A stretch of 64,000 nt of DNA from UBA6016 sp041915365. Its GTDB lineage: Bacteria; Campylobacterota; Campylobacteria; Campylobacterales; UBA6016. Numbering within the stretch: the first letter of the stretch is position 1; each line of letters opens with the position of its first letter. Position numbers and translations under genes: made by a program. The DNA lies in contig JAYSBP010000013.1 of NCBI GenBank assembly GCA_041915365.1, positions 1 to 64,000 on the forward strand, written 5' to 3'. The notes beneath the pieces are model-generated. The model did no database searches. It saw only the letters and a list, made by a program, of their open reading frames with translations, and had not been told where the DNA came from. Shown piece after piece: positions 1 through 9,787 of this stretch.

Positions 1-1303
1 GCTCGGTCATTCTATCGGCCATAAAGTGCAAATGCCTATATATCCAATCGTTTCCGCCATTTATCCAGACATCATAATACCCTCTATCGCCCCACGAAGA
101 CGGATTTGGCCTAGCCACCTGATTTGTATCGTAAATGGCCATATATTCCATCGGCGTTATCGGTTGAATGACACCGTGTTTATCCATCTCTTCAAACACA
201 TTCATCAAAAAGTCAGGCCCCTCAAACCACCAGTGTCCGAAAAGCTCAGCATCATAAGGGGTAACTATAAGCGGCGGTCTATCCAAAAAGCCGCTCAAAT
301 ACTCCGCTTGTTTTTCCCTGTTGAAGTGAAAGTTTGCGGCGTGCTCCTTTGCTTTTGAAAGTGCATTTTGCCTATTGTACACCTCTTTATGCTCCGTCGC
401 CGACGTCACACGAAAATACTTAAGTCCCGTAAATACTCTTGTCCCGTCCGGACATATATAAGGTTTTACATATTCAAAATCAAGGTCATACCCTATATCT
501 CGGTAAAAATCTCTATAATTAACATCACCGGGATACCCCTCTTTTGAACTCCAAACTTGCTTTGAGCTATCTGGGTCACGACCAAATGCGGCAACTCCGT
601 TTGGTGTATATATAGGCGCAAAAACCCCAAATTTTGGCGTAGGCGTAGCATACACAAGACCGTGAGAATCCATAAAGAAAAATTTAATACCGTTTTTGTT
701 TAGTATCTCGTCAAGCCCATCATAATAGGCGCATTCAGGTAGCCAAATACCATTTGGAGCTTTACCGAAATGCTTTTTGTGAGTTTTTACGGCCAACTCT
801 ATTTGTACATCGACCGCTTTTTTATTGGAGGACATCAGCGGCAAAAATCCATGCGTAGCGCCGCAAGTGATAATCTCCATTTTGCCTGAATCGCTAAAGT
901 GCCTATATCCATTCAAAACGTCATAGTTCAAAAAGCCCTCAAAAAAACTTTTGATTTTTGAAAATCTATCAAGATAAAATCCGGCTACTTCTTTAAAATA
1001 TCCGTCATCTTTTGTACGCTCAACCTCTTTGTGGCAAAGCTCTATCATTCTCTCTAGGTGTTTGTGATATTTATTTCTCAAGTAGTCATCGGCAAGCATC
1101 TCACAAAGCGGCGGAGTCATAGAGACCGTGATTTTAAAGTTGATTCCCCTCTCCTCAAGGTCTTTAAAACCCATCAAAAGCGGAATATAGGTCTCATCTA
1201 TCGCCTCAAAAAGCCAATGCTCTTCAAGAAAATACTCATATCCAGGGTGTTTGACAAAAGGTAAATGTGAATGCAAAACTGGGGCAAAATATCCTTTTGG
1301 CAT
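1..1303 (-). CDS. GH57 1,4-alpha-glucan branching enzyme, C-terminus beyond the window
   Basis: Retaining GH57 enzyme expected to cut alpha-1,4-glucan and rejoin the piece through alpha-1,6 bonds, in the cytoplasm. The translation starts MPKGYFAPVLHSHLPFVKHP (HSHLPF, GH57 motif 1). It then shows GATHGFLP, GIWLPECAYY carrying the probable nucleophile Glu, and PYDAELFGHWWFEG carrying the probable acid/base Asp. This motif set is that of the GH57 branching-enzyme subfamily rather than amylases. About 434 residues are inside the window and the reading frame runs off the left edge. The ATG at 1303 lies 3 bases after the stop of the DUF4912 gene, so it is the last visible member of the glucan operon. 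Family assignment is firm; branching activity is inferred from the subfamily. Confidence 0.88.
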   Translation of the reverse strand, partial: MPKGYFAPVLHSHLPFVKHPGYEYFLEEHWLFEAIDETYIPLLMGFKDLEERGINFKITVSMTPPLCEMLADDYLRNKYHKHLERMIELCHKEVERTKDDGYFKEVAGFYLDRFSKIKSFFEGFLNYDVLNGYRHFSDSGKMEIITCGATHGFLPLMSSNKKAVDVQIELAVKTHKKHFGKAPNGIWLPECAYYDGLDEILNKNGIKFFFMDSHGLVYATPTPKFGVFAPIYTPNGVAAFGRDPDSSKQVWSSKEGYPGDVNYRDFYRDIGYDLDFEYVKPYICPDGTRVFTGLKYFRVTSATEHKEVYNRQNALSKAKEHAANFHFNREKQAEYLSGFLDRPPLIVTPYDAELFGHWWFEGPDFLMNVFEEMDKHGVIQPITPMEYMAIYDTNQVARPNPSSWGDRGYYDVWINGGNDWIYRHLHFMADRMTE

Positions 1304-1305
1304 TC

Positions 1306-1944
1306 TCAATCCTTTTTCAATATTTCTGAGCTAGACATACCAATGGACGCTTTCTCACCATGCTTGCGCAAAAGCTCCATCTCTCTGACAAAACTAATCG
1401 ATGACTTAGCATGTGAAAAGTGTGACACGCTAGCTTTGATAAGCTCCATCCACTCTGGCTGCTTGCTCATCCAAATCTCTTCGTTGTTTTCCATAATATT
1501 TATGGAGTCATTTGGCATTATCACGCCATTTGAACGGAGCAATTCTACGAAGCGACCGTTTGCATCCATGCCGCCGATAACAGCAATAAGTTTTTTTGAC
1601 GGCATGTGGGCATTTGCATATTTGCTGGATACTCTATCTTTGAAATAAAATCCTAAAACCTCTTTTTCGCCACTCTCATTTATTTCAAATAGCTTCAAAG
1701 CAAAAGTTTCAAATACGTTTGCCCCTACAACCTTGTCCGTAATCTCCCAATATACAAATACGGTATTGACGTTTACAGGCATTAATCTTAGCGTGTCGAT
1801 ATTGTATTTGTCGGGTATTTTATAGTCTGCGCCGGAGTAGTCTTTTGCCTCTTCCGCAAACAATAGCGCAGGGTGCGTATTTGACGAAAAACTTTCGTCG
1901 CTTAGATTTGCCTCTACAGGAACTAATATATTTTTGTCAGCCAT
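1306..1944 (-). CDS. DUF4912 domain protein
   Basis: 212-residue soluble protein of unknown function. The stretch RLMPVNVNTVFVYWEITD, about 55 residues in, is typical of DUF4912, and such genes are often found beside GH57 branching enzymes, as here. The C-terminal third (VSHFSHAKSSISFVREMELL) is helical and polar. An ATG exists ten codons further upstream but has no ribosome site. The ATG at 1944 is preceded by AAAGGG at good spacing and is chosen. It lies between galT and the branching enzyme, separated from the latter by two bases, so translation is probably linked. A role in glucan handling is suggested only by context. Confidence 0.72.
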   Translation of the reverse strand: MADKNILVPVEANLSDESFSSNTHPALLFAEEAKDYSGADYKIPDKYNIDTLRLMPVNVNTVFVYWEITDKVVGANVFETFALKLFEINESGEKEVLGFYFKDRVSSKYANAHMPSKKLIAVIGGMDANGRFVELLRSNGVIMPNDSINIMENNEEIWMSKQPEWMELIKASVSHFSHAKSSISFVREMELLRKHGEKASIGMSSSEILKKD

Positions 1945-1992
1945 ACCAGACCCTTTGTTGTACGTTGGATTCATTATATCAAAGTTTTATAA

Positions 1993-3021
1993 CTAGAAAG
2001 CTACAAGAGAGCGTAGAAATTTGGCACTCTCTTCTGGGGCTACCGTATTGATAAACATACCGCTAGATAGCTCGAAACCGCCTATAACTGGGATTCTGGG
2101 TACTATCTCTATATGCCATTTATAAAACTCGTCTAGCTTGTAATAAAAATTTGGCTTCACATCTTCTCTTTTTGGCGGAACCGTTTTCAAAAAGATGTTA
2201 TAGGATACATCTTTTAGCGCCATATTTATTCTCTTTACGGAAGACAGAAGCACCGTAGAGAGCTCCAAAAGCGACCTATCGCTTAGCGTCATAAACTCTT
2301 TTTCTTGAGATTTTGACGCAACCACAGTCTCAAAAGGCCAAAAAGAGGCGTATGGACAGTAGGAGACAAAATGGTCACTCTCCTCTATCACACGCTCTTT
2401 AGTTTTTAGCTCACTTTTTATTATATCACTAAAAAGACACCTTGAAGTGGCTTCAAAATGTTTTCTGCTCTGTTCTATCTCTGTCAAAATGTTTTTTGGA
2501 ATGAACGGCATACCGATAATCTGGGTGTGCGGATGGGATATGCTAGCTCCAGCCAACGCCCCTTGATTTTTAAAAACATTGACGTATTTTATTCTACTGT
2601 CTTTCGACAAATCGCCGATACGCTCTCTTGCCGCCTTAAGCACCAATGAGACCTCTTCTGCGCTAAATTCTTGAAATTTTGACGGAAATTTTGGGGTATC
2701 TATTATTATCTCATGCGCCCCAAAGCCATCCATCTCCTCATATATACCGTTAAAATCGGTTATTGGATTTTTTTCTATTTCAAGAGCGTTGTATTTGTTT
2801 GGAACAACTCGTATTTTCCATCCCGGAGTGTCTTTTTTGGAGCCGTACTCCCTTATCGCATATATCTCCGGCGGGGTTTTGTGCTCATTTCCATATACAA
2901 AAGGGGAGTCCACATCATAGGCTTCAGACGAAGAAAGCTCAAAATCTGATGGCTTTCGAACCCTTTTTGGGGATATTATTACCCAGTTATCTTTTAGTTT
3001 GCAATATCTATATTGGGACAC
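1993..3021 (-). CDS. galT: Galactose-1-phosphate uridylyltransferase homologue (HIT superfamily)
   Basis: 342 residues, the usual GalT length. The HPH nucleotidyl-transfer motif is in GASISHPHTQIIGMPF (residues about 165-180), so the covalent His is present. GalT swaps UMP between UDP-glucose and hexose-1-phosphate; related enzymes use ADP-glucose. The N-terminal zinc site normally reads CPFCxGNE but here reads SPFVYGNE, so both cysteines are missing. Translation starts at GTG 3021 after AGGGTAGG. No galK or galE is nearby; the neighbours are GH57 enzymes and DUF4912, so the substrate may be glucose-1-phosphate from glucan turnover rather than galactose. Family is sure, substrate is not. Confidence 0.8.
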   Translation of the reverse strand: MSQYRYCKLKDNWVIISPKRVRKPSDFELSSSEAYDVDSPFVYGNEHKTPPEIYAIREYGSKKDTPGWKIRVVPNKYNALEIEKNPITDFNGIYEEMDGFGAHEIIIDTPKFPSKFQEFSAEEVSLVLKAARERIGDLSKDSRIKYVNVFKNQGALAGASISHPHTQIIGMPFIPKNILTEIEQSRKHFEATSRCLFSDIIKSELKTKERVIEESDHFVSYCPYASFWPFETVVASKSQEKEFMTLSDRSLLELSTVLLSSVKRINMALKDVSYNIFLKTVPPKREDVKPNFYYKLDEFYKWHIEIVPRIPVIGGFELSSGMFINTVAPEESAKFLRSLVAF

Positions 3022-3030
3022 TCTATTTGC

Positions 3031-5064
3031 CTACCCTTTTATTTTTAGCTTGCCGCAGAAGCTCTGCTCTGCCGTAAAACGCACAAAAAACGCTATCGAT
3101 ATACCCTGTGTACAAAGCTCTGCTCCACGCTCGTTTTGGCTGACGGTAACGACAGGGGTAACAAAAACATCAAAGGAGCCGTCAAGTTCAAAAAGTACGC
3201 TTTGGGCGTTTGTCATATCTTCTATTTTTAGACTAGTTACGCCATCGAAAGACAATCTATCCGTGCCAAGCTTCGCATCGTTAATAACAAGAGTTTCATA
3301 ATCGCAAAAATGAAAATTAAACTCTTCCACAAAAGTAAATACCGTATCAGCTTGTGTTTTTAATGTAATATCAAATTTTAGGGCATCTTCCGTTATTTTG
3401 AATTTTTTTACTATTTTTGCATCGTGTTTTTGTCCGTCTATATATATTCCGCCGTCTCTTTCAAAGGCAACGCTTTTTTTATCTGAATTTATAAGCCTGA
3501 ACGGTTGATTGGCGAAATCGCCATACTCGGCGAACGAGCACGCAAAAAATGAATGTGCGTCAAATGAGCTGTCGCAAATATGTTCAACAAACGAGTTTTT
3601 TTGATACCAGTCATAAAACAGATTTTCTTTGAGAATCTCCGCGCCCTCTATCGTTATATCGTGAATGGTATCTATCCCCTCGTCCGTAGCTTCTTTTGGG
3701 GCTTCTTTGCTCTCAAAAAACTTAGCGTGATAAGCTTCTTTGCGCCTAGTCAACGTATTTTGATAATTAAACAGCAAACCAAAAGAGCTAAAATCCGTCA
3801 TTTGAGCGCCGTTTTTTTCCTCAAAAATAGCATAAAAACTCTCATTTTTTAGCCTTGCCTCCATATAGCCGTCAAAGTTCTCGTCAGATATTTCCACGCT
3901 TTTTGATAGCCCAAGCCTTTTTTCACATTCTATAATGTGCTTATAGCAATTATCCCTTAGATTTGGTAGATATACCCCACCAAAAACACCGTGCCACAAC
4001 GCATCGTTTGCCTCTGTTTTTATTAGCATCTCATCGAATTGCTCAGAACCTATCTTTTTGGCAAGGTCGGATAAGCGGAGCGTTTTTTTGTGTATTCTAT
4101 TCGACTCTTCATATTTGGTGAGAAAATTCTTCCAAATGCCGCCTTTTACGAATTTATCCGCATTTTCAGCGCCAAAACTAGTCGACGTATGATGTTTTAC
4201 CTTTTCTATTAACTCTGCGTCACCGGCATTAAGCGACCACTCCCCCATCTCATAATACGAAACCTCAGGGAGATATGCCAATCCTAAAGCCTTTTCGGTA
4301 TCAAAATACTCGCTATAGTGCATCGCTTTTATCTTCTCGCTAGCCTTCAGGGAGTCCAAAAACTCTCTTAGCCACCCTTTTTCATATACCCATTCGTATG
4401 TTTTTGGCCAAAGACCAAACTTTTCCCCATCGTCAAAAATAATGGCAGCCTTATCTTGCATTCCCATAGACTCTAGCTCTTCTATAGCGGATGAAGCTTT
4501 TTTGAACGGCATAAGATATCTAAGCTTTTTGGATATAGGAAATACGCCAAGCCGCTCACCGCCCTCCTCTGTCAAATAATACCCTTTTAGCTTATCCTCA
4601 TCATATCCTGCGGCAACAAAGTGATAATCGTCGGTAAGTATATACTCGATTCCTTGCTCACAAAGGTTCTCTACGATAGACTCACTCCAAACCCTCTCGG
4701 TTAGCCAAAGCCCTCTCGGTTTTACGCCAAAATTATTAAACAAAAAACGGTTCATTTTTTTGATTTGAAGCGCCCTATCTCTTTTTGGTATTGCGGCCAA
4801 AATAGGCTCATAAAAACCACCGGAGAAAAACTCTATCATCCCTTTTTCATGGCAAGACTTAATAAGCGAGAATAATTCCTTGTCGTTTTCTTTGATAAAT
4901 TCAAAAAGCCAACCGCTGATATGTAGTGAAAATCTAAACCAGTCGTCATTTTTTACAGTCTCAAAAAACGGTTTGTAGCTTTTTTGAATTGCCTCATATA
5001 CCACCGAGTCAAAATTGTCTATCGGTTGGTGTGAGTGAAGGCCTAGGAGTAGTTTTGTTTGCAT
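3031..5064 (-). CDS. GH57 4-alpha-glucanotransferase / alpha-amylase
   Basis: 677-residue cytoplasmic GH57 enzyme. It begins MQTKLLLGLHSHQPIDNF. GLWLTERVWSES (about residue 120) carries the catalytic Glu and AIIFDDGEKFGLWP (about residue 210) carries the acid/base Asp. This is the Thermococcus-type 4-alpha-glucanotransferase layout: an N-terminal barrel, a DUF1925-like helical part and a C-terminal beta-rich domain (DUF1926-like, residues about 390-677). Expected role is to transfer maltooligosaccharides between glucan chains or to trim them. No signal peptide. It lies 12 bases behind the other GH57 gene and 9 bases before galT, so it is co-transcribed. Hydrolysis versus transfer cannot be told from sequence alone. 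Confidence 0.86.
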   Translation of the reverse strand: MQTKLLLGLHSHQPIDNFDSVVYEAIQKSYKPFFETVKNDDWFRFSLHISGWLFEFIKENDKELFSLIKSCHEKGMIEFFSGGFYEPILAAIPKRDRALQIKKMNRFLFNNFGVKPRGLWLTERVWSESIVENLCEQGIEYILTDDYHFVAAGYDEDKLKGYYLTEEGGERLGVFPISKKLRYLMPFKKASSAIEELESMGMQDKAAIIFDDGEKFGLWPKTYEWVYEKGWLREFLDSLKASEKIKAMHYSEYFDTEKALGLAYLPEVSYYEMGEWSLNAGDAELIEKVKHHTSTSFGAENADKFVKGGIWKNFLTKYEESNRIHKKTLRLSDLAKKIGSEQFDEMLIKTEANDALWHGVFGGVYLPNLRDNCYKHIIECEKRLGLSKSVEISDENFDGYMEARLKNESFYAIFEEKNGAQMTDFSSFGLLFNYQNTLTRRKEAYHAKFFESKEAPKEATDEGIDTIHDITIEGAEILKENLFYDWYQKNSFVEHICDSSFDAHSFFACSFAEYGDFANQPFRLINSDKKSVAFERDGGIYIDGQKHDAKIVKKFKITEDALKFDITLKTQADTVFTFVEEFNFHFCDYETLVINDAKLGTDRLSFDGVTSLKIEDMTNAQSVLFELDGSFDVFVTPVVTVSQNERGAELCTQGISIAFFVRFTAEQSFCGKLKIKG

Positions 5065-5076
5065 CGTTGAGCCTTT

Positions 5077-7191
5077 TTATATATACCAATCTTCAAGGAA
5101 TTTTTCATTAACCTCTAGCTGCAAAGAGCCGTATAGCGGCGCTTTTTCTATTACCTTGCCTTGCTTTTGTATCTCAAAAGAAGCCTGCAGGAGCATATCG
5201 CAAGTACACTCCAGACATGACTTTGGAAGGCTAATCTCAAACACTTCGCCAACGGCTGACTCTATAACGCCGCTCACGCCGCTCTCCTCACACCCCATTC
5301 TGTGTGCTTTGGATGAAAACGGAAGTGTTATTTTGATACTCTGAGTGCCGACAAGCTCTATGTGCAAGTCATACCCCTTATCTATTAGCTCTGCAAATTT
5401 ACCGCTTATTGCAAAGCATATTTTTTCATCATCAAAGCCCCAAAATAGCTTTTCAAAGTGAAATCCGCTTGAATCCATAGCTGAAAATTCGGCGTCCAAA
5501 TCAATACTTCCAGCCCCAAGCCACTCGTAAAAATCAGTCATCTTACCGTCTACATCGGGCGTAATGTAGTTTTTTGGCTTTTGTTTTATTTTTGCCGCTT
5601 TTGTTTTATTAATAGACTCAAACAAATTTACGGGAGGCTCTTTGGCTATAAGCTTGTAAATATTTAAAAGATGCTTGCGAAACAACTCGTCAAACTCATC
5701 AGCCTGTGGCGTATAGTGATCATCTCCATACCACCAAAACCAGTCGGACCCCTCGGCAACCATTAGCTCTTTTCTGGCTTTTGCGAGCACGTCTTCACTT
5801 AGAGAGTCTTTCGCCCCTTCAAACGCATTTTTGGTCTCAGAGAGCAACTCCCACGCTTTGTTTTTCTCTTCGTGCCCCATCCACGTCGAGAAAGTGCCGT
5901 ATATCCAGCTACCCGGCTTGATCGACTCTATCGTTGCGGTCTCTATGTCGTCTTTTTCGAAAACCTCGCTAAAGGTGAGCGTATCACACCAATCAGACTT
6001 CTCAAGCTCGGCATAAAGCAGCTCAAAAAAATCTCTTGCGTTATTTTCATAATACTCCCAAGCGTTTTCGCCATCCAATATGATTGGTATGACGGCTTCG
6101 AAGTTTATTAGATTGTAAAGCTCTCTTAGCCTGCTCATAAAATCAAAAACAGCCTCTTTTGGGTCTTTGTTTGAATAGGTAAACCCTATCAAATCGCTAA
6201 GAGCCTTATCTCTAAATAAAACACCTATTTTGTCTTCTTTGCCGACAATATAGCGCTTGTATATCCCAAATCTATACCTAGAGTCGATACTCTTAAAAAG
6301 CACATCTTCATCTGCACCTATATACCTAACTCCGCTTTTTGACAATAACTCCAAAGCCTTGTTGCTAATAGAGCCTTCGGCCGGCCAAAAGGTAGTCGGT
6401 CTCCTGCCAAATACACTCTCGTATTTTGCGATAGACATCTCAACGTGCCTTATTGCATCCGTTTTGAAATCGGCAAATATCTTTGGTGTCAACGCATTAT
6501 TGTCCGCCTCTTTTGCGGCATTTTTATCTAACAAGAGCGGAAGTATAGGGTGATAGAAGGGGGTTGTTGCAACTTCTATTTTTCCCTCTTTTTGAAGAGT
6601 GGCATAAAAAGGGATTATGCTGGCCACAAATGCAAATAATTCAGTAAAAAGAGCTTTTTTATCGGCCTCTTCGAAGCCTCTCCCCTTTTTGATTAGCTCT
6701 TGAACAAGATGGGAGTTTTCTCTTAAGGCGTTTGAACACCATGACAACAAAAATAAAACTTCCAAATCAACAATTTCAGAGTTATCAAGCTCACTTGCAA
6801 AATTTGGGAGCTCTTTGTATTTATTTTTTTTCGTATAAAGCTCGACATATCTGGGAAACGGGTGTATCATTGTCTTTACATTGGCAAAAAAAAGCGTCTC
6901 CGCCAAAAATATCCGCTCGTTTTGTGTCAGCAGGGATGTCTCTTTTTGAACGCAAGAGAGGAATTCATCGTTTACAAAGCCTTTTGCATATTCCTCTAAT
7001 TGCTCTATGAGCGACGGGACTAAATTGAAAGTGGCTTTTACACTGTTAAATTTGGAGAGATAATATGGAAGCTCATAATAGTCTTTAATAGCATGCAAGA
7101 AAACCCATGGCATTTTGTACTCATTTTGCATATCATCCTTATAATAAGGCTGGTGCATATGCCATAAAAATGCTACATGGAGCTTTTTCAT
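5077..7191 (-). CDS. GH57 alpha-amylase / amylopullulanase-like protein
   Basis: 704 residues, beginning MKKLHVAFLWHMHQPYYKDD (GH57 motif 1). FWPAEGSISNKALELL (about residue 275) supplies the Glu and IPIILDGENAWEYYENN (about residue 380) the Asp. The C-terminal 150 residues form a beta-rich module like those of other GH57 amylases. No signal peptide, so it should act on intracellular glucan. The ATG at 7191 overlaps the TGA of the upstream nucleotidyltransferase gene by one base (TGATG) and follows AGAGGA, indicating coupled translation. An in-frame start six codons upstream lies inside that gene and was not used. Confidence 0.85.
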   Translation of the reverse strand: MKKLHVAFLWHMHQPYYKDDMQNEYKMPWVFLHAIKDYYELPYYLSKFNSVKATFNLVPSLIEQLEEYAKGFVNDEFLSCVQKETSLLTQNERIFLAETLFFANVKTMIHPFPRYVELYTKKNKYKELPNFASELDNSEIVDLEVLFLLSWCSNALRENSHLVQELIKKGRGFEEADKKALFTELFAFVASIIPFYATLQKEGKIEVATTPFYHPILPLLLDKNAAKEADNNALTPKIFADFKTDAIRHVEMSIAKYESVFGRRPTTFWPAEGSISNKALELLSKSGVRYIGADEDVLFKSIDSRYRFGIYKRYIVGKEDKIGVLFRDKALSDLIGFTYSNKDPKEAVFDFMSRLRELYNLINFEAVIPIILDGENAWEYYENNARDFFELLYAELEKSDWCDTLTFSEVFEKDDIETATIESIKPGSWIYGTFSTWMGHEEKNKAWELLSETKNAFEGAKDSLSEDVLAKARKELMVAEGSDWFWWYGDDHYTPQADEFDELFRKHLLNIYKLIAKEPPVNLFESINKTKAAKIKQKPKNYITPDVDGKMTDFYEWLGAGSIDLDAEFSAMDSSGFHFEKLFWGFDDEKICFAISGKFAELIDKGYDLHIELVGTQSIKITLPFSSKAHRMGCEESGVSGVIESAVGEVFEISLPKSCLECTCDMLLQASFEIQKQGKVIEKAPLYGSLQLEVNEKFLEDWYI

Positions 7192-9692
7192 CAGTCCTCT
7201 TTGGACCATTCGGCGATTTTTGTGGCAAACTCATTAAAAATAGCCTCGCCGTCGCTTGCTTGCGTTGCCTGTACGTATATATTCAGATGGTCGGAGTGCT
7301 GGTCTGGCAGCATCAATATCCAATCGTGTTTTTTTACCATTATTTTGACACCATCGACAAACGAAGCTTCTTTCCCGACAGATGCCTCCATAAATTTACG
7401 CATCATTTTGCCTTTGAGCTTTGAGGCGCAAGGGACTTTTTCATAATGGAAATAAAAGTTAGGAAGCGACTCTTTTACCTCTTGCAGTGACATATCGGCA
7501 CGTGAGAGCATTTCAAGAATTTTAATACTCGCAAAAATAGCGTCATAGCTATAGGCAAACTCACAAAACGCAAAGTTACCGCTCAAATTGGCTATTAGGT
7601 CATACTCTTTTAGTTTATTGGCCTTGACCCCGCTGAATTTGCCTCTCTCTATTATCAGGTTTTCAAATTCGGCATCCATAAAATCAGGCGTGCTAACGGG
7701 TAGGTATACTCTTGATTTTTGGTCTTTTGAATTTATATCAAGCAATTTTAGTGTCGTAAGAAGCTGAGTATGCGCCGAACAAGCCTCACCGTTTCCTAGT
7801 ATCATCTCTAGTTTTTGCCCGTTTGGATATATGGCGTAGGCCATACTCATACCTAGGTGTTTAACTATTTTTGACAGTTCATCTCTTGACTTTTCAATCA
7901 AAGCAGGAAGCCTATTGAGTTTTTTGTCGTCGGCATAGGCATTCAAGACTATATTGTCTATACCAAGGGCGTTTAGTATCTCAGGATATATATCAGACGT
8001 AGAACCAAACAGCAAGTCAACGGCTACTTTTGGTTTTTTGAGCTTGATAGCATCGCCGTTAAGCGTTTTTAGTACCGCTTTTTTGTATTTTTCTTTTAGA
8101 TTTGCTTTTTCCGATATTTGCCCGATTTCATCGAAGTTTACACGCCTGAAACTCTCTCTAAAAAAGATTCTTTCGCAATTTTTTTCCGTATTGGTATCTA
8201 TGTGTAGACCCTCGCTCGTAAAAAACAAAATCTCAGTATTTTGCTGGTTCGTAACGGACTGTCTAAAGTGCACACCCGCAACAACGTCTTTGCCTTCCTT
8301 AATACCAAATCTAGCTATATTGGACGGCACTATATGTATGTCTACGACATCAATACCGGAAGACAAAAGACCGGAGAAAAAGGCTCTTTTTAACATCCTT
8401 GACGACTTATGATAATCTCTTGATAGATACACCTTACTTCCAACCGGAAGCATCGAGCTAAAGGCTTCCGCAAGCTTGATGGACATCTCGCACGAAAGCT
8501 CAACGTTTGTTCTGCCGCTAACGACTCCGCCTTCGAAAATGGAGTTTTTGTATTTGTTGCCCCATACGATATTATTACTAACAATACTCGCCTCTTCTAC
8601 TATCTTATCGGGCCATACGACAACATCATTTTCAAACGAAGATAGGTCTCCGATTTCACATCCCTCGGCTAGGATAAGTCCTTTTGAGACTTTTACTTTT
8701 TTTCCAATTTTGTTTTTTGAACATACGACGCTATTTCTTATGGCACATTTCTCATCGACAAAGACATCATCCCAAATTGTCGCTTCATCAACGACCGAGT
8801 TTTTGCCTATTAGACTTCTACAGCCCAAAACACAGTTTTTTAGCTTTGCACCGTCTCTTATAATCGTATTTTTACCGAGGACCACTATCCCTTCGACAGA
8901 AGCCGACTCCGATATATTTGCACCCTCTTCTGCGTACAAAACACCATGTTCGAATGTCTGTTTTTCACCTCTGATAGCAAGTGATACCTTACCGCTTAGT
9001 AGGTCTTTTTGCACCTCTCTATAACTCTCAGGATTGCCCACATCCCTCCAGTATCCACGCACAGAACAAGCCCACAGGGTGATGCCTGATTTCATTAGCG
9101 ATGGGAAAAGGTCTTTTGCAAAATCGTAGTTTGCACCCTCTGGAATATGCTCGAGTATTTCCGGCTGCAAAATATAGATACCTGTGTTTATCGTGTCGGA
9201 AAATACCTCTCCCCAGCTTGGCTTTTCAAGAAACCTTTGTATTTTACCTTCCGGCGAGGATATAACAACCCCAAACTGAAGTGGATCAGGCACTGGCGTA
9301 AGAGTGATTGTTAGCAGCGACTCTTTTTTCTTGTGAAATGCGATTATCTCATTAAGGTCAAAGTCTGTTACAAGGTCGCCGCTAACGACGATAAACTCCT
9401 CATCCAAAAACTTCTCGGCACATTTGACTGCCCCAGCCGTACCATAATCGTCATCTGGAAGCACGTACTCTATATTTACGCCAAAATCGCTACCGTCTTT
9501 GAAATAATCTTTTATAACCTCAGGCTTGAAATACAGGAGTATGACTATGTCTTTTATGCCGGCATCCCTTACCTTCTCGATAATATGCTGCATCATAGGT
9601 CTATTGAGTATCGGGAGCATCGGCTTTGGAACCGAATGCGTCAGAGGTTGTATCCTTGTCCCAAAGCCACCCGCCATAACTACCGCTTTCAT
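7191..9692 (-). CDS. Sugar nucleotidyltransferase fused to left-handed beta helix and degenerate phosphomannomutase domain
   Basis: 833-residue fusion. Residues 1-230 are a sugar-1-phosphate nucleotidyltransferase with the signature MAGGFGTRIQPLTHSVPKPM and a PDDDYGTAGAV segment. Residues about 245-370 contain hexapeptide beta-helix repeats. Residues about 380-833 resemble phosphomannomutase/phosphoglucomutase. In that last domain the catalytic serine loop (normally TASHNP) reads GVHFRQSVTN, and the metal loop (normally DGDxDR) reads YPNGQKLEMILGNG, so mutase activity is doubtful. Such fusions are usually annotated mannose-1-phosphate guanylyltransferase/phosphomannomutase. A strong AGGAGG site precedes ATG 9692. 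Placed in the glucan/glycolysis run, it may make a nucleotide sugar for glucan or capsule synthesis. Confidence 0.8.
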   Translation of the reverse strand: MKAVVMAGGFGTRIQPLTHSVPKPMLPILNRPMMQHIIEKVRDAGIKDIVILLYFKPEVIKDYFKDGSDFGVNIEYVLPDDDYGTAGAVKCAEKFLDEEFIVVSGDLVTDFDLNEIIAFHKKKESLLTITLTPVPDPLQFGVVISSPEGKIQRFLEKPSWGEVFSDTINTGIYILQPEILEHIPEGANYDFAKDLFPSLMKSGITLWACSVRGYWRDVGNPESYREVQKDLLSGKVSLAIRGEKQTFEHGVLYAEEGANISESASVEGIVVLGKNTIIRDGAKLKNCVLGCRSLIGKNSVVDEATIWDDVFVDEKCAIRNSVVCSKNKIGKKVKVSKGLILAEGCEIGDLSSFENDVVVWPDKIVEEASIVSNNIVWGNKYKNSIFEGGVVSGRTNVELSCEMSIKLAEAFSSMLPVGSKVYLSRDYHKSSRMLKRAFFSGLLSSGIDVVDIHIVPSNIARFGIKEGKDVVAGVHFRQSVTNQQNTEILFFTSEGLHIDTNTEKNCERIFFRESFRRVNFDEIGQISEKANLKEKYKKAVLKTLNGDAIKLKKPKVAVDLLFGSTSDIYPEILNALGIDNIVLNAYADDKKLNRLPALIEKSRDELSKIVKHLGMSMAYAIYPNGQKLEMILGNGEACSAHTQLLTTLKLLDINSKDQKSRVYLPVSTPDFMDAEFENLIIERGKFSGVKANKLKEYDLIANLSGNFAFCEFAYSYDAIFASIKILEMLSRADMSLQEVKESLPNFYFHYEKVPCASKLKGKMMRKFMEASVGKEASFVDGVKIMVKKHDWILMLPDQHSDHLNIYVQATQASDGEAIFNEFATKIAEWSKED

Positions 9693-9787
9693 CCGCCCTC
9701 CTGTATTATGCTTGTTTTCTTTATGTTACACTCTTTAACTAAATAACGGATTAAAAAATGTGGTTTATTTCTGTTTTGTTACAACTT

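Noticed and set aside
7954..8412. 152-residue plus-strand frame
   Set aside because: Antisense to conserved fusion-protein sequence; composition typical of a shadow frame.
8476..9024. 182-residue plus-strand frame opposite the nucleotidyltransferase gene
   Set aside because: Ser/Thr/Pro-rich antisense shadow with no ribosome site or recognisable motif; the minus-strand gene is certain.
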